From contig JAWWNJ010000006.1 in NCBI GenBank assembly GCA_037176885.1, positions 1,116,001 through 1,180,000 on the forward strand: 64,000 nt of DNA, in the 5' to 3' direction. The translations under genes and the position numbers were made by a program. The notes beneath the pieces were generated by a model, which made no database searches, was not told the DNA's origin, and saw only the letters and a list, made by a program, of their open reading frames with translations. This document shows, in pieces, positions 11,504-22,500 of the stretch. How positions within the stretch are numbered: position 1 is the stretch's first letter; each line of letters begins with the position of its first letter. This stretch comes from Favolaschia claudopus (Eukaryota; Basidiomycota; Agaricomycetes; Agaricales; Mycenaceae).

Positions 11504-11910
11504 TATAGAGGACAGTTCAGGACCAGGCAGCTCATATACTCATGATAATGCAATATAACCCGGGGTAACCCGCAGGCTTAATGCATTATCTTCAGGGGAA
11601 GCCCTGGGTACAGTAAGTGCTTACATACACAGTCTCCCGGCAGTTTCGGCATCAAAGACTTTGATGTTTGATGCAGCATATCACTGCCGTCGGACCTTTA
11701 AATGTGACGGCCGTGGGAATTTGCCTAAACAGGTTTGTGCCGGGGACGAAAAAATGCATTTTGGGATGCATTTTGGCCCATTTTGCCGGGGGTTTGGGAT
11801 GGTAGTATAGTAGCAATAGTATATCTTAGTTCCACACAATTCTTACATACTGTCAGTGCGAATGGACGGCTTCCCAGCGCTTTTGATGGGAAACCAATAC
11901 CCCTGCCGTT
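11504..11910. other. intergenic, right edge of element A
   Basis: There are no genes. GATAATGCA at 11544-11552 pairs with TGCATTATC at 11582-11590, a 9-bp inverted repeat around a CCCGGGGTAACCCG-rich loop. A direct repeat ATGCATTTTGGG occurs twice near 11754. No LTR is recognised, so the right end of element A is undefined. Confidence 0.35.
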
Positions 11911-14654
11911 TTATTCCTCCTCGGCCATATCCGCCTCAGCGTCAGCCTCCATCTCATCCAGCTCCTCTTGTGACAGCTCTAATCCACCCACAGACCTTCT
12001 TTTGTCCCCCTCACTCTGTGAATCGCGATCCAAAATATTTCCCGGTATTTCCGGATTGGGATTGGGCTGTCCGCTGGTACGGGTTGGGGGTTGGATACCA
12101 GTTGGGGGCGGAGTTGTGGGTGGCGAGGGTCGTTTACCGTCCAGTACAGCGCTAGTTGAAAGGTTATTGAACGCAGGAGAAGAGAAACAAAAGAGAATAC
12201 TTACCGTTCCATTGATGACAGTGCCCACGTTACGTCATTCACGGCGTCTTCCCAATTTGGCGACGCGTCGCTCATCGCGTCGCGCCACCATTTCAGCGCC
12301 ATCAACACATTTAGAAAACCATTGTGCCCATACAGATCGAGGGGATCCCATCCAGCTTCCGCACCTACATCGCGGCTCATCGGACGCTCGCTACCCCCGC
12401 CACGACGGATTGATATCAATCCACCAGGCCCACCACGTTTCCCCAAACGACTCTGCGTTTGCAATCTTCGGTTTGTGGTTTCGTGCTCTTCCTACCCAAT
12501 CCCCAACTTCCTTCGGCCGTTTTTTAGCTGGATGACTCTTATTACCCTGGCTTCCAGGTTAGCTGTCAAGGTTGACGGCGGCAATCGACAATTCTTTACT
12601 CACGGTACCCACGAATCCGACTCTTTCCTCTCTCTTCCACCACACCGCCAACAGTGTACCCCATGTATCCCCGTACTCAGCCTGCGTCAAGAACGCCTGC
12701 GCGGTTCTCAAGATCTCAATTGACGCCGATGTTGCTTGTGAAGACTTCTTCGGCCGTGACACCGTCTCCTTGGCCGTCGACGTCGCTGTTACCCCCCTCC
12801 TCCTCTTCACTTCCTTTCCCCTCCTCGTCGTCTTCTTCCGGCTCTTCTTCCTCTGATTCCAGCACTGGGTCTTTGCGTTTTCGGCGCCGCTTGCCATCCT
12901 CTCGGCCGTCGTCTTTCGGCGCCTTTCGTTTTGGCGCAGATGCGTCTGCCTTCGAGCCGCCCCACAAGGTCTCTTTCTCGGCGTCTCCCAGCCCCAGGGC
13001 ATTCAGCATATATCTATTGCGCACACTGTTGTTCTCGCGCTCCAACGCCGAGGCGTCCAATTTCTGGAGTTCTGCCATTCTCATAAGCCGCGCCTCTCCC
13101 ACCATGGAATCCAGCTGTAGCTTCAGCTCTGCGCCGAGCGGAGCGGCAAACTCGGGCATGCTGGGCTCAACGGGCTCAAAGCCATTGAGCACCAACGGAT
13201 TCACGGCCAGACCAGGCATCAAATCTGGCGGAAAGTCGAATTCATCGAAATCCGCCGGTAGACCCAAGTGCGCGCGTATTTCGGCGTCGCTGAATGTATC
13301 GGAGGGCATGGCAGCCGGTGCAGACGCCATATGATCCGTGGTGAGTGACTCTGGCATCGCGTTGCTCGGCGCTACCTGCGCGGGAGGTGTGGTGACGATC
13401 TGCGGAGCCGCTGCAGTACCGTCAGCTGAGCTAGCACCCCGCTCTGCGATAGGCGGTGTGGTCGTTGGTGCGTCACCGGTCGCGGGTATTGCTGGATCCG
13501 GGGTCGACGTGGCTCGTCCCAGTCGGAATTCGTCTACAAACGCACATCTCAGTACTAATGCATTTCTAATTTTAATAAAAGACCTTACTCGCATTCCACA
13601 CGAACTTACTGAAGCTTCGCATGACGTCTGCGTACACCCGCGGGTCTGCCTTGGAGAAATCAAGCGCCGGTGGTGTTATCGATGACACGCCCGCATGCAA
13701 GCTACACATTCGTCGTCAGAAACACAAGAATTCAGGGCTAACTAACATGAGAAGCAACTCACCTCACACATTCAATATCTAATTTCCCCTCGTTCTTCTT
13801 CACGCGCCCCGCCAGGATAGATACCTCATATCCAGTATGAACTGCTAGCCCATCCAACAACGGCTGAATCAAAGCCGAGAAGCGAGTTCGAGCTCTGCCG
13901 TGTACGTTTAGCTCGGAACTGTAAGAGGTTTCACAAACACCTACTCCTCCAATCCCTCCTCATCGAGGGCTGGGAGACCGTCGAGTGCATCCTGATGTCT
14001 AGCCAGCAGCTCCGCATGCTCGTCTACCGCCCCTTGATGAATCTCGTCCCGTACTTCTTGCGGCTCCTTCGCTAGCAGCTCGCGAGCGATGGTGGCGCGA
14101 AGATTCATCAGCTGAGTCCCAGGTACGTCGACTTTCCTCGTTTCGAATTCCGCCGTAATCAAGTCCTTATAGGGTTTCTGCTGCATATAGTATTGATAGT
14201 CCGCCAGCCTTTTGGGCGCCGACGTGCTTGGCGTGCGGAATCGTCTCAACCACTCCCCCCATGGGTTTTCTTTCATGCTCGCCGCCTTGCTCTGGCGTCC
14301 TAACCACAATTTGATCTTCTTTTCGCAGCTCAGAATGCTATCTCAGAACAGCAATGAATATAGTCTCACCTGTTCCGTGCTTGAAATAGTTGTTGTCTGC
14401 AGAGCTTCCTCATCTGGATTCTGAGGCTTCAGCGCGTAATCCGTCGGGTCGTTGGCATTGGGGTCTTGTGTTAACGGCAGCCGCCAGGGAAACGCCGCCC
14501 AATAACTCTTGAAAAACTCGGTCCATATTCCCCGCGTCTTCCCGCGCTGCGACGCGTCGGCGTACGTTGGGTAGAAGGTCAGAAGAAACTCCAAGTGTTT
14601 GCCTTGAAAGTCGCTGGGTTTTCCCGGTTTTTTCTTTGTTTTTACTGTTGCCAT
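11911..14654 (-). CDS. conserved mushroom hypothetical protein, module gene M1, copy I
   Basis: The start is ATG at 14654 (MATVKTKKKPGKPSD). Exon blocks run to 11911, the last joined by a GTAAGT..CTAG intron near 12147-12200 that links SSMER to AVLDGKRP. The N-terminal block (SDFQGKHLEFLLTFYPTY), a central block (LLDGLAVHTGYEVSILAG), an acidic and basic linker with KRRRKRK, and a C-terminal block (GFLNVLMALKWW) each align with the gene at 48771-51088. It is therefore a diverged paralogue. Reading frame changes near 14343-14372 and 12715-12790 are not fully explained by introns I can define, so either small exons were missed or the copy is decaying. No domain name is known to me. It is divergently paired with M3 at 14731. 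Confidence 0.55.
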
Positions 14655-14730
14655 TCTGAGACGATTTGTATGGGGTGATACACTAGAGGGCGTGACTCGT
14701 GTACACCCGTTACTCTCATCACAGACAATC
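14655..14730. promoter_or_regulatory. divergent promoter between M1 and M3, copy I
   Basis: Only 76 bases separate the two start codons, which point away from each other, so both genes must share regulatory DNA here. No TATA box is obvious. Confidence 0.45.
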
Positions 14731-15332
14731 ATGCCCTTGTCACCTCTCACCGAAGAAGAAGTTGCCGCCACCGACCAGTCCCAGCTGCGGGCTCACCAAT
14801 ACGTTATCGAGGCTGACGAGCAACGAATCCTCGCTCAGCGCGCTCAGCTCGCGCGCATTCTCGCTGGAGGGAGAGAGCCTTTTGAGGCACTGATCAAAGC
14901 TGCCGATGCACGAGTCGCAGCTCAAAACGGTGCGCCGCCCTCGGAAGCTGGGTTACTGATCTCTCTCACCTTTCTTTACCCCCAGCACTATTCATGTATA
15001 CTCGTCCCCGCCTCGCCAAACTTTATCGTGCTCGGCTGCGGCGATATCGCCGGCTCAAGTACCTCTATGAGCTTGAGCACCCCCCCTTCACCCACCCCGA
15101 ATTCCGCGAGCATCCGGCGCAAATTATATGGCGCGAAAACACGGCGGAGGGTTGGCGGGTAGAGAACGACGTGCCCGCCTCGGAACTTACTGCAACGGAC
15201 GATGAAATCTCACCACCATCATTTCCCAAGCCATTGCCCAAGGTGAACGACGATCCACCCAGTCCAGATGGATGGGGGGCAAGGGGAGGATCATGGGGGA
15301 CGGGGGGAGGATGGGGGGGGTCAGGCTGGTAA
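14731..15332 (+). CDS. Gly/Trp-rich tailed hypothetical protein, module gene M3, copy I
   Basis: Two exons (14731-14929 and 14986-15332) surround a 56-nt intron, GTGCGC..CCCCCAG. The spliced product begins MPLSPLTEEEV, then has a helical Gln/Ala-rich segment, a strongly basic helix (YRARLRRYRRLKYLYELEH), a Pro-rich linker and a C-terminal tail of G-G-W/G-S-W repeats ending GGSGW. The M3 copy at 52153 has a comparable tail and one intron in the corresponding area. Glycine-tryptophan tails can dock Argonaute or other proteins in some eukaryotes, but nothing else supports that role here. I chose 14731 over an upstream start that would invade the divergent gene. Confidence 0.6.
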
Positions 15333-15466
15333 ATTCTTGTCGATTCAATATTGCGCTCATGTCATTAAATCATCAATAATTGTTTTTTCACTGCCGCATT
15401 CATGAAAACGTCGCGATGAGTTCCAGAAGATTACGAGTTGTACAGTGTGAAACATTATACAACAAA

Positions 15467-18247
15467 CTACCCCGCAATATACGTCCTCTCGCTCACAAAA
15501 GCCTCTAGCTCGTCGCGATTCTTGCTCTCCATCAACCGAGCTGGCGACAGCCTGTTCTTGTACACAAAATCAATTAAGTCGTATCTGAGCAGCTGGTGAT
15601 TAGCACTGGGAGCAATGTACAATATAACCATGTGACCTATTGAAGATCTATGGTAATTATTTTTTAAATAAGCAATAAATATAATACACAATATGACTAC
15701 ATGACCTATAGAGGTTATATTTGATATATAACTACAATATGCACACTATATAAACATAGTGTCTATGCTGAACATATTGGCTAATATGTCTACAATATGA
15801 TCACAATATACACAACCCCAATAAGGAAACTGTCAAGTCCATATATAGATGTGGTATATTGTAAATATATAGGGACCAAACAAAGTATATATAGTAGCAT
15901 CTTTTCTTAGCAGGTAGTAGAAGACGGTTAAAACCTAATTGGCAACACCGCTATAACTGCAACCCACACCAGACCCGTAATATGCAAAATGCCAAAAAAA
16001 AACCCACACTGGGATTGGACCCTCAACTGCCTGGAGACATATACAATAATAAAGGTTATTACATCCAAGTACACTACACGAGTCAGAGTTAGATGTCCGC
16101 ATAAGACACAGTCAGCGGCGGCGGCCGGCGCTTTTCGTTGGCTGGCAGCAGCCAAGGGATATTGACAATCACCGACATTAAATAACAACTTTCGGCACGT
16201 TCCGTCAGCTTTGTATGTGTGTTGAGCAGCTCCTATTTCGAACCATTGACTGCTGCCAATCTCTGTTGGCTTTCGATGACCTTGTTATAGGATTCAATTT
16301 CAAATTTTCAAAATGGCGTGACCTCTGTCTCCTTGACTCCCTCCGTCGACTTCTAGCAATTTCCAGCACTTCTGCCGCCGCCCAAAAGTTCGAGGGCGAC
16401 ATCAATAAATATAAAGTCAATGAGCTCAAACAGCTGAGGCCTGCTCTTAGTCTCACTGTAACTGAAGGCAACGGCAAGAAAACATCTGTCAAAGAGGAAT
16501 TTCTCGATGCAATCAAGGAACGAGTGTTCAAGTCCAGCAAAAACATTTTCAAAGCTGATCCTCGATTTGGTGGTCTCTACAAAGGAAAGAAAAGACAAAG
16601 TGCCGATAAGGCTGCGGAGGATATTGTGGAGCAGTCGAAACCCGCTGTAATGACTGGCCATTTTTGCGTGTTATATCTGGCTATTTTTCAGTCAAATGGG
16701 GCGCCAAACACACCTACTACCTGCTACGACTATAGTCTTACTCGACTATCAATAGGAAGTCAGTACCTCTGTCGGTGACACTAAGACATTGAATTGCGAC
16801 TACGAACAGGAACAGAGCACGAAATTTTTATAATTTAATAATCAATCACCTATCCCTTTTGGACTCACAATTGCCATTTCCTGTGGCACGAACCCCCGGA
16901 CTTGTACCTGCCAATGTTGAATAGAAGGTTGAAATCAAGTTTGTTGAGTTGTTGGATTTAATTGGATAAGATTTGTCGCTGGACGGCAGTTTAGTTGGAT
17001 TGGTTTGATTGGGTTGGGTTACTTTGGTTGCACCTTCAATTTGCTTGTACACGCTTCAAGGGCACAAATTTCCTTTCCAGGAAGGGCTATTTTTATTTGC
17101 GATTCATTGTTATTTTCAGGAAACCCTATAAAGCAAAATTTGGCAATGACCATTACATTACACATTGAAAACACTTTCACTTAACAGTTTTTCATAGCCA
17201 TTAGCAAAGAATGCTACCATACATAGTTTGTTTGGTCCCCATATGCTTACAATATACCACATCTATATATGGGCTTGACAGTTTCCTTATTAGGGTTGTG
17301 TATATTGTGAACATATTGTGAACATATTGTGAACATATTGTGAGCGTATTGGCCAATATGTCCAGCATAGACACTATGCTTATATCACGTGCATATTGTG
17401 GTCATATATCAACTATAACCTCTATATCCCATGTAGTTATATTGGTATTATATTTATTGTCTATTTCAAAAATAATTACAATAAATTCTCAAAAGATCAC
17501 ATGGTTATATTATACATTGTTCCCAGTGTAGCATGTATCTTTGAAAGAAGAAGAAAAACACACCGGTCCTCAAACAATACAAGCGTCCCTTCAATTCCCC
17601 ACAAGACATCCCCCTCTCTCCACAGACCGGGTGCCCGAGAAGAGGGTGTGATTGCTATATCGTAGCGGCGGGAGAGTGGAATGCGGGCAGGAGGCTCACG
17701 TCGCTGAGGAAGGGGAGGAGAACGGACCGGAGATGTGGGAGTATGAGGTGCAGGGGTGAGACGGCTAGATCGGGCGGGTGGAGAAGGAGTGGATGGCATA
17801 GATTGTGGGATCGGCAGCCGCAACGCCGGCGGGACGGGTGGAGCAGCCGGGGAGAGGGAGAGACGAGAGAACAAAGACGAAGGTGGGGAATCCAGGGATG
17901 AGAGTTCCGACAGAGAATCGAGAACATCAGTCGACGAGTGGGTATGATACAGCTGACATTGCCGATTCCACTCCCTGAGTGCGGCTTCGTACGTGCCAGT
18001 CTTCTTCCACTGCCCATTGGAGAACCCGTGCACTTGCTGCCTGGCAATGTGCCTGACCAAAACCTGTCAGTCAATGGCCGACAACAAGCAGTGCTCAATG
18101 CGCTCACTCTTCCGTATAAATACCCGGCGTATACCCAACCCCCACGACGTAGAAATTCTGGCCAGCAGACGAGGAGCGATGTGCCGTGTCTTCGTGCCCG
18201 GAGCCAGGGCGATACGGCGCAGAGCACGGTCGATGGGTTTGAGACAT
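15467..18247 (-). CDS. RNase H1 N-terminal (viroplasmin/HBD) domain protein, module gene M2, copy I, with a transposon in its last intron
   Basis: Exon 1 starts MSQTHRP at 18247. After an intron beginning GTGAGCGC, splicing gives YVVGVGYTPGIY-TEE-HIARQQVHGFS, the fold of the RNase H1 N-terminal domain (also called Cauli_VI or viroplasmin). This small domain binds double-stranded RNA or RNA:DNA hybrids. A Ser/Pro-rich linker and a second conserved block (RYDIAITPSS, DVLWGIEGTLV) follow. The last junction joins EDR at 17564 to YDLIDFVYKN at 15584, ending SERTYIAG-stop. The intervening intron is 1979 nt because a TIR element (15603-17528) sits inside it. Without the insert it would be a 51-nt intron. 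The gene is a paralogue of 51259-52047. No catalytic RNase H domain follows. Confidence 0.7.
15603..15898 (+). repeat. left terminal inverted repeat
   Basis: AT-rich, reading CACTGGGAGCAATGTACAAT at the outer end. It matches the reverse complement of 17213-17528 over almost its full length, by eye about 85 percent. Confidence 0.85.
16321..16645 (+). pseudogene. captured host gene fragment inside the TIR element, SAP-like
   Basis: After a plausible acceptor (CTTCTAG near 16355) the frame reads as ordinary protein: INKYKVNELKQLRPALSL, then KEEFLDAIKERVF and DPRFGGLYKGKKRQ. The helix-turn pattern (KYKVNELKQLRP...KEEFLDAI) resembles a SAP DNA-binding motif, though this is by eye only. The fragment runs straight into LTR sequence at 16646 and has no proper end, so it is a captured, broken piece and not a working gene. 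It is unlike the M2 gene around it. Confidence 0.45.
16646..16785 (+). repeat. truncated gypsy LTR (first 140 bases), same family as element B
   Basis: Begins TGTAATGACTGGCCATTTTT and matches the first 140 bases of the 23872 and 29911 repeats at roughly 88-90 percent by eye, ending at GTGACACTAAG, where similarity stops abruptly. It lies inside the TIR element, showing that element B's family was in the genome before that transposon moved. Confidence 0.8.
17213..17528 (-). repeat. right terminal inverted repeat with an internal triplication
   Basis: The partner of the left repeat. It is longer because an 11-bp unit (ATTGTGAACAT) is repeated three times near 17305-17340, whereas the left repeat has a single diverged version. 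Confidence 0.85.
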
Positions 18248-18564
18248 CGCCAGAGAAGATAAGAGAGATGGTCACATTGTGAACTCGTTACGGCTTGATG
18301 GCGAACTCGCTACGGCCACTCTTCCAAACGATTTGTTGAATCTCTTCTCAACGAAAACATCTAACCAAAAACTGAGTCGGCAGTTTCAATATATACATGT
18401 TTCTCTCCATTATCCTTTTTTTCTGTGATTTTATCGAAATGTCTTGTGTCGCCATGTTATGCTCTAATGCAAGTCTCAATCCATATACGGACATTACTAC
18501 TTTTTGATTCTCGACACCAACCATCGAATCTTAAACTCTGACAATCGACCCAAAACACTCTCAA
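18248..18564. other. intergenic, no gene seen
   Basis: About 317 AT-rich bases between the divergent starts of M2 copy I and the next plus-strand gene. Presumably a two-way promoter. No individual site is convincing. Confidence 0.35.
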
Positions 18565-19240
18565 ATGGACAAGTACAGACTCTTTCTACTGCCTAAATTT
18601 TACTAGGTTCTGATTCCGGGCCTCAAGTGGCGGAAATTCGTCGCAAAAAGGCCAGGCTCGTCGTACACTCTCTCCCGCTGCTAAGGCCGCCCAACTCGAA
18701 GCTTCAAGAAAGTATCGTTGGAAGTGAGTGTCTACTAACCATTCTAACTGTCTCAAACATACTCTGTCGCAGAAATGAGGATGCTCTCCGCGAGAAGGCG
18801 AGAATACGGATGGCGGCGTAGGTCGGCACGTCTCTCGCTAATCACAGCTATCTGACTTCATACAGTCGTCGCCAAGCGATAAAGGATGCTGGAGAAAAGT
18901 CTGATGCATATGCTGAAGGCGTGAAAACGGCTCACCAGAAGTATAGAGCAAAGTAGGGCTTTCTTTCCCAGTTGCAGCCCAGGTTAGGATCACCAATCAA
19001 AAAATTAGGAACTCAAGATATCTCGCATTCAAACAACGTCTACGAAGACAGGAGTGAGTCTCTACTGCTTATAACTAATCTCAAGCACATTGTTTAGCTA
19101 ACTCCTTGTCTTGTCCACCTAGGGCATACATCGCCAAGTACGGCGCAGAAGCTTATCAGGATCGCTCTGCGCGGGATCAAGCCCGCGCGGAGGCAGCTCG
19201 GGTAGTACAGGGAGCTGAGTTCCCCACGCATAGCTTTTGA
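18565..19240 (+). CDS. small basic multi-exon hypothetical protein
   Basis: Several short exons join in phase through 48-60-nt introns (18724-18772, 18818-18865 and two more). They give a repetitive, highly basic helical protein: SRKYRWKNEDALREKARIR, RMAARRQAIKDAGE, KYRAKNSRYLAFKQRLRR, AYIAKYGAEAYQDRS, ending EFPTHSF. The recurring Y-R-x-K-N and K-A-R-x-R pattern is common in mushroom hypothetical genes lying near transposons. The role is unknown, and nucleic-acid binding is a guess from charge. The first exon (ATG at 18565) and its acceptor are uncertain. It ends 348 bases before KDZ copy 2 on the same strand. Confidence 0.5.
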
Positions 19241-19587
19241 GTACCGTGTCGTCACCTTGACGAAAGCGCGTCCTTGGATCGGTTGACTTCGCAAATCGAT
19301 TCAATAACCTTTTCATATGCATTTACAGACACCTCAGAAATTACCTTATCCTTTGTTTAATGTATACATTAAGCACAGTTTAGCTTGAATCAAGTTTTTC
19401 TTCCCCTTCGCTGCACTTTCGCGTTCAGAAAAGTAAGGAAATGGCCCGGCGCTTGAATAGGACCTCAAGTCCTAATTAAGCGCCTGATCAGCGCATCAGT
19501 CCGATCCGACCTCCTCCTTCTCGTCTGGTCTTTCCTCCTCTTTGGCTTCATTTCTATTTATTCTCGACTTATTTATTGCCTTGAACA
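19241..19587. other. upstream region of KDZ copy 2
   Basis: No gene. A pyrimidine-rich stretch (near 19500-19560) with TATTTATT runs up to the ATG at 19588, which fits a fungal core promoter. Confidence 0.4.
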
Positions 19588-22500
19588 ATGGCCTCGCAAT
19601 CTTTCCGTGCTAAGAAGAGGAGAGCCGAGTCTGCTGCTGCTTCAAGAGCATCTCCATCGACGCTTATCTTTGGCGTCGCAGACCTCATCACGCCGCCGGA
19701 GTCTACTCCAATCTCCAGCTTCGTGGACCGTGTTTCGGGCGACGGGCGCTCCATACAACGGGAGGCTATACCTCTCAACCCTCCATCACCCCTCAAAAGA
19801 GCACGGCTCGCGACTTCATCGACTTCATCCCTCCCTGATGCTCCGCCGGCCCAGACAGACCAGGAGGATCAAGACCGTTATGACATGACCCAGCTTAACG
19901 ACGACGACTACGACGACCCTCCCATAATTCCCCTACCTCGCATTCCAAACCCTAAACGTTTGGAGCCCTCGGTGAGTTGTCCGAGCACTTGTGTTATAAA
20001 GGGAAACTGAAATTTCCGTGTCGACAGGATAAGTCGATGAATCGGTGGATGCGCCTCTTGCGGGACATCTATCTGGTCCAACTACTGCGTAGGGATGGGT
20101 GCGGGGACGCAAGCTCAACTGAATGCCCGCATTGCAGCAGCCCAGCAGCAAGACCGCAATTTCGCTGCCAAGAATGCGCTGGGGGGCTTCTACTTTGCGA
20201 GGAGTGTTGCAAGGAGGTTCATGCCGAGCATCCGCTACATGTAATCGAGGTACGGACGCCAACACTGCTGTTGTAGCATGAAACTAACTTTGATAGGAAT
20301 GGAATGGCATCTATTTTTCCAAGACGTCACTCAAGAACATCGGCTTTCGCGTGCAACTCGGACATCCCCCTCGGCAGAAGTGCCCGCGCCCCCTTGCGGG
20401 CTACTCTGACTTTGTCGTCGTTCACGACAACGGCATTCACTGCGTCAACCTCGACTTCTGCGGCTGCGACGCCGAAACTCGGGCAGAGCCATATGTGCAG
20501 CTTCTCCGCGCTGGATGGTACCCGGCCACTGACGAGCGGCCTCAAACTGCCGTGACGTTGATTGCACTCGACAAATTCCATCTTCTAACGCTCCAAGCCA
20601 AAATCACGGCTTACGACTACTATACGGTGCTGGAGCGCCTCACCGACAACACCGGCATAAAGCCCCCCGACCGTTATCAAATCTTCTTGCGAGTGGCGCG
20701 ACAATATCGCCACGCTCTCATGCTCAAGCGTGCTGGACGGGGACACGATCCATCCGGAGTTTGGGGGACAGGTGCTGGCGAATTAGCCGTCGTCTGCCCT
20801 GTTTGTCCTGATCCCAAGGTTAATCTACCAGACGGTTGGGAGAACGCTCCGCAGGAGGATCAGTATGTCTCCCTCATTTTCCCAGTATAGCGGCTGACAT
20901 CCTTTAGATTCTTATATGTTTTATTCCTGGCGCTGGACGCCTGCTTCCGTCTCAAGCGGCGGATGATCTCGAGCGAGATCAAAGACCCCGGGCTCGGTAC
21001 AGGGTGGGCTTATGTGACGGAGAACGCACCATATCGACATTACTTGCTGACTGTAACGGATCAGAAGGAGGTAATTATTCGGAAGTTGTGGCGAGGAAAT
21101 ACTCCTGATTCCTTTGAGCAGATGAGCACATGTAGCGGCCTGGCTGCTCTAGATTACGCAAATACGAAATACTCGCGAGGTTATAGTACAACGGGGGTGG
21201 GAATGGGTGTCTGCGCGAGGCACGAATTTGTGCAGCGGAACGGAGTCGGGGATTTACAGAAAGGAGAAAGGTAACGAGTCTATTGTTTCTGCTTGATCTC
21301 ACACTCATTCAAGTCAGATTCGCAAATATGGATTATATTTTTGGATCAATTCTTCGCCATTTGGACGCACGACTACGCAAGATTGTATCATATGACATCG
21401 TATGCCAATGGTGGAAGTATCTAATGGAGCGCATGAAGAAACTTCCACCTCTGGTGCGCGTCACGATGATCTTGGCGCTGTTTAGATTCGTCATTCCAAA
21501 AATGCACATCCACGCGCATACCTTGGAATGTCAAGTCAAATTTTCCTTGAATCTGGTGCCGGGGAGTGGACAGACGGACGGAGAGGGGATAGAAAGACCT
21601 TGGGCTAACATCGGCGCAATCGCAAGCAGCACGCGAGTTAGTGGTCCAGGCGCGCGTCATGACTCGTTGGATGACCACTGGAATTTTTGGAACTGGCTCA
21701 AGCTGATTGGTCTGCGTGCGTCGTTTTCGTAGAAACCCGTTGATCTCGCTGAATGATTTTGATAGCGTCAATCTTGCGTCGACGTCTCGATGCGGCCAAG
21801 AAAGAAGCTGCTGCCCAGCGCGAGGCATTTGAGGCCTTCACGCTACAGCAGGCTGAGCGCGTCCCAGCATGGAAACAAATGGTCGAAGAGTTTGAGAGGG
21901 ACTCGACGAAGAAGAACCCGTATGAGACCAAAATCACCGGTAAGGAGATAGCTTACCAAGATGTTTCATCTGACGGTTGCCAGGCTTGACCGAGATGGAG
22001 GTTCGTCTCCAGTTTGCGAAGGAAGAGGAGGAAGAGGCCAAACGAGGTTTGGGTGCCCTCCACGAGGTCTCTCCCAGCGGCTTCATTGCAGCAGGTCTGG
22101 AACTCGAAGACCAGCAGTGAGTCCTTCATCCTGAATCAAATGACTTTGTATGTTGATCAGTTTGCTAGGCGACGAGTTCGGGTGCAGGCGGAACTGAAGA
22201 AGACCGGCACCACAGCACAACAGATCAACATGAAGGACTTACGCGCCAAACTCAATCGTGGTATCAATCGGTTCCGGAAATTGCAAGCCACGTATACACC
22301 CGCGGCCATCCAAGCCCTAGCGCGACGCACACCTTCGGAGGAAGAATTGGCCGAGGATGTCCCTCTTATGCTGCCTTCCAGTTTGTCGGCAACGGAACGG
22401 GGGGACGGGGGTTGCGTGAGAGGAGTGGTAGAAGTGGAGAGTCAGCTGCGCTCGGCGCAATGCCGCACCGCGCTTCCCCGTCTGCGTAACCAACTACACA

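Larger units (their letters stand above)
15603..17528. mobile_element. 1.9-kb TIR DNA transposon, non-autonomous, TA target duplication
   Basis: Imperfect inverted repeats of about 300 bases lie at 15603-15898 and 17213-17528, with outer ends CACTGGGAGCAATG and CACTGGGAACAATG. The element is flanked by TA at 15601-15602 and 17529-17530. Removing the element and one TA restores a normal 51-nt intron of the M2 gene, which supports the boundaries. TA duplication suggests Tc1/mariner-like or similar mobilisation. No transposase is encoded inside. The interior holds a captured coding fragment and a gypsy LTR fragment. Confidence 0.85.

Noticed and set aside
15950..16060. tRNA-like T-arm sequences inside the TIR element
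   Set aside because: Only a partial B-box resemblance on the minus strand without an A box at the proper distance.
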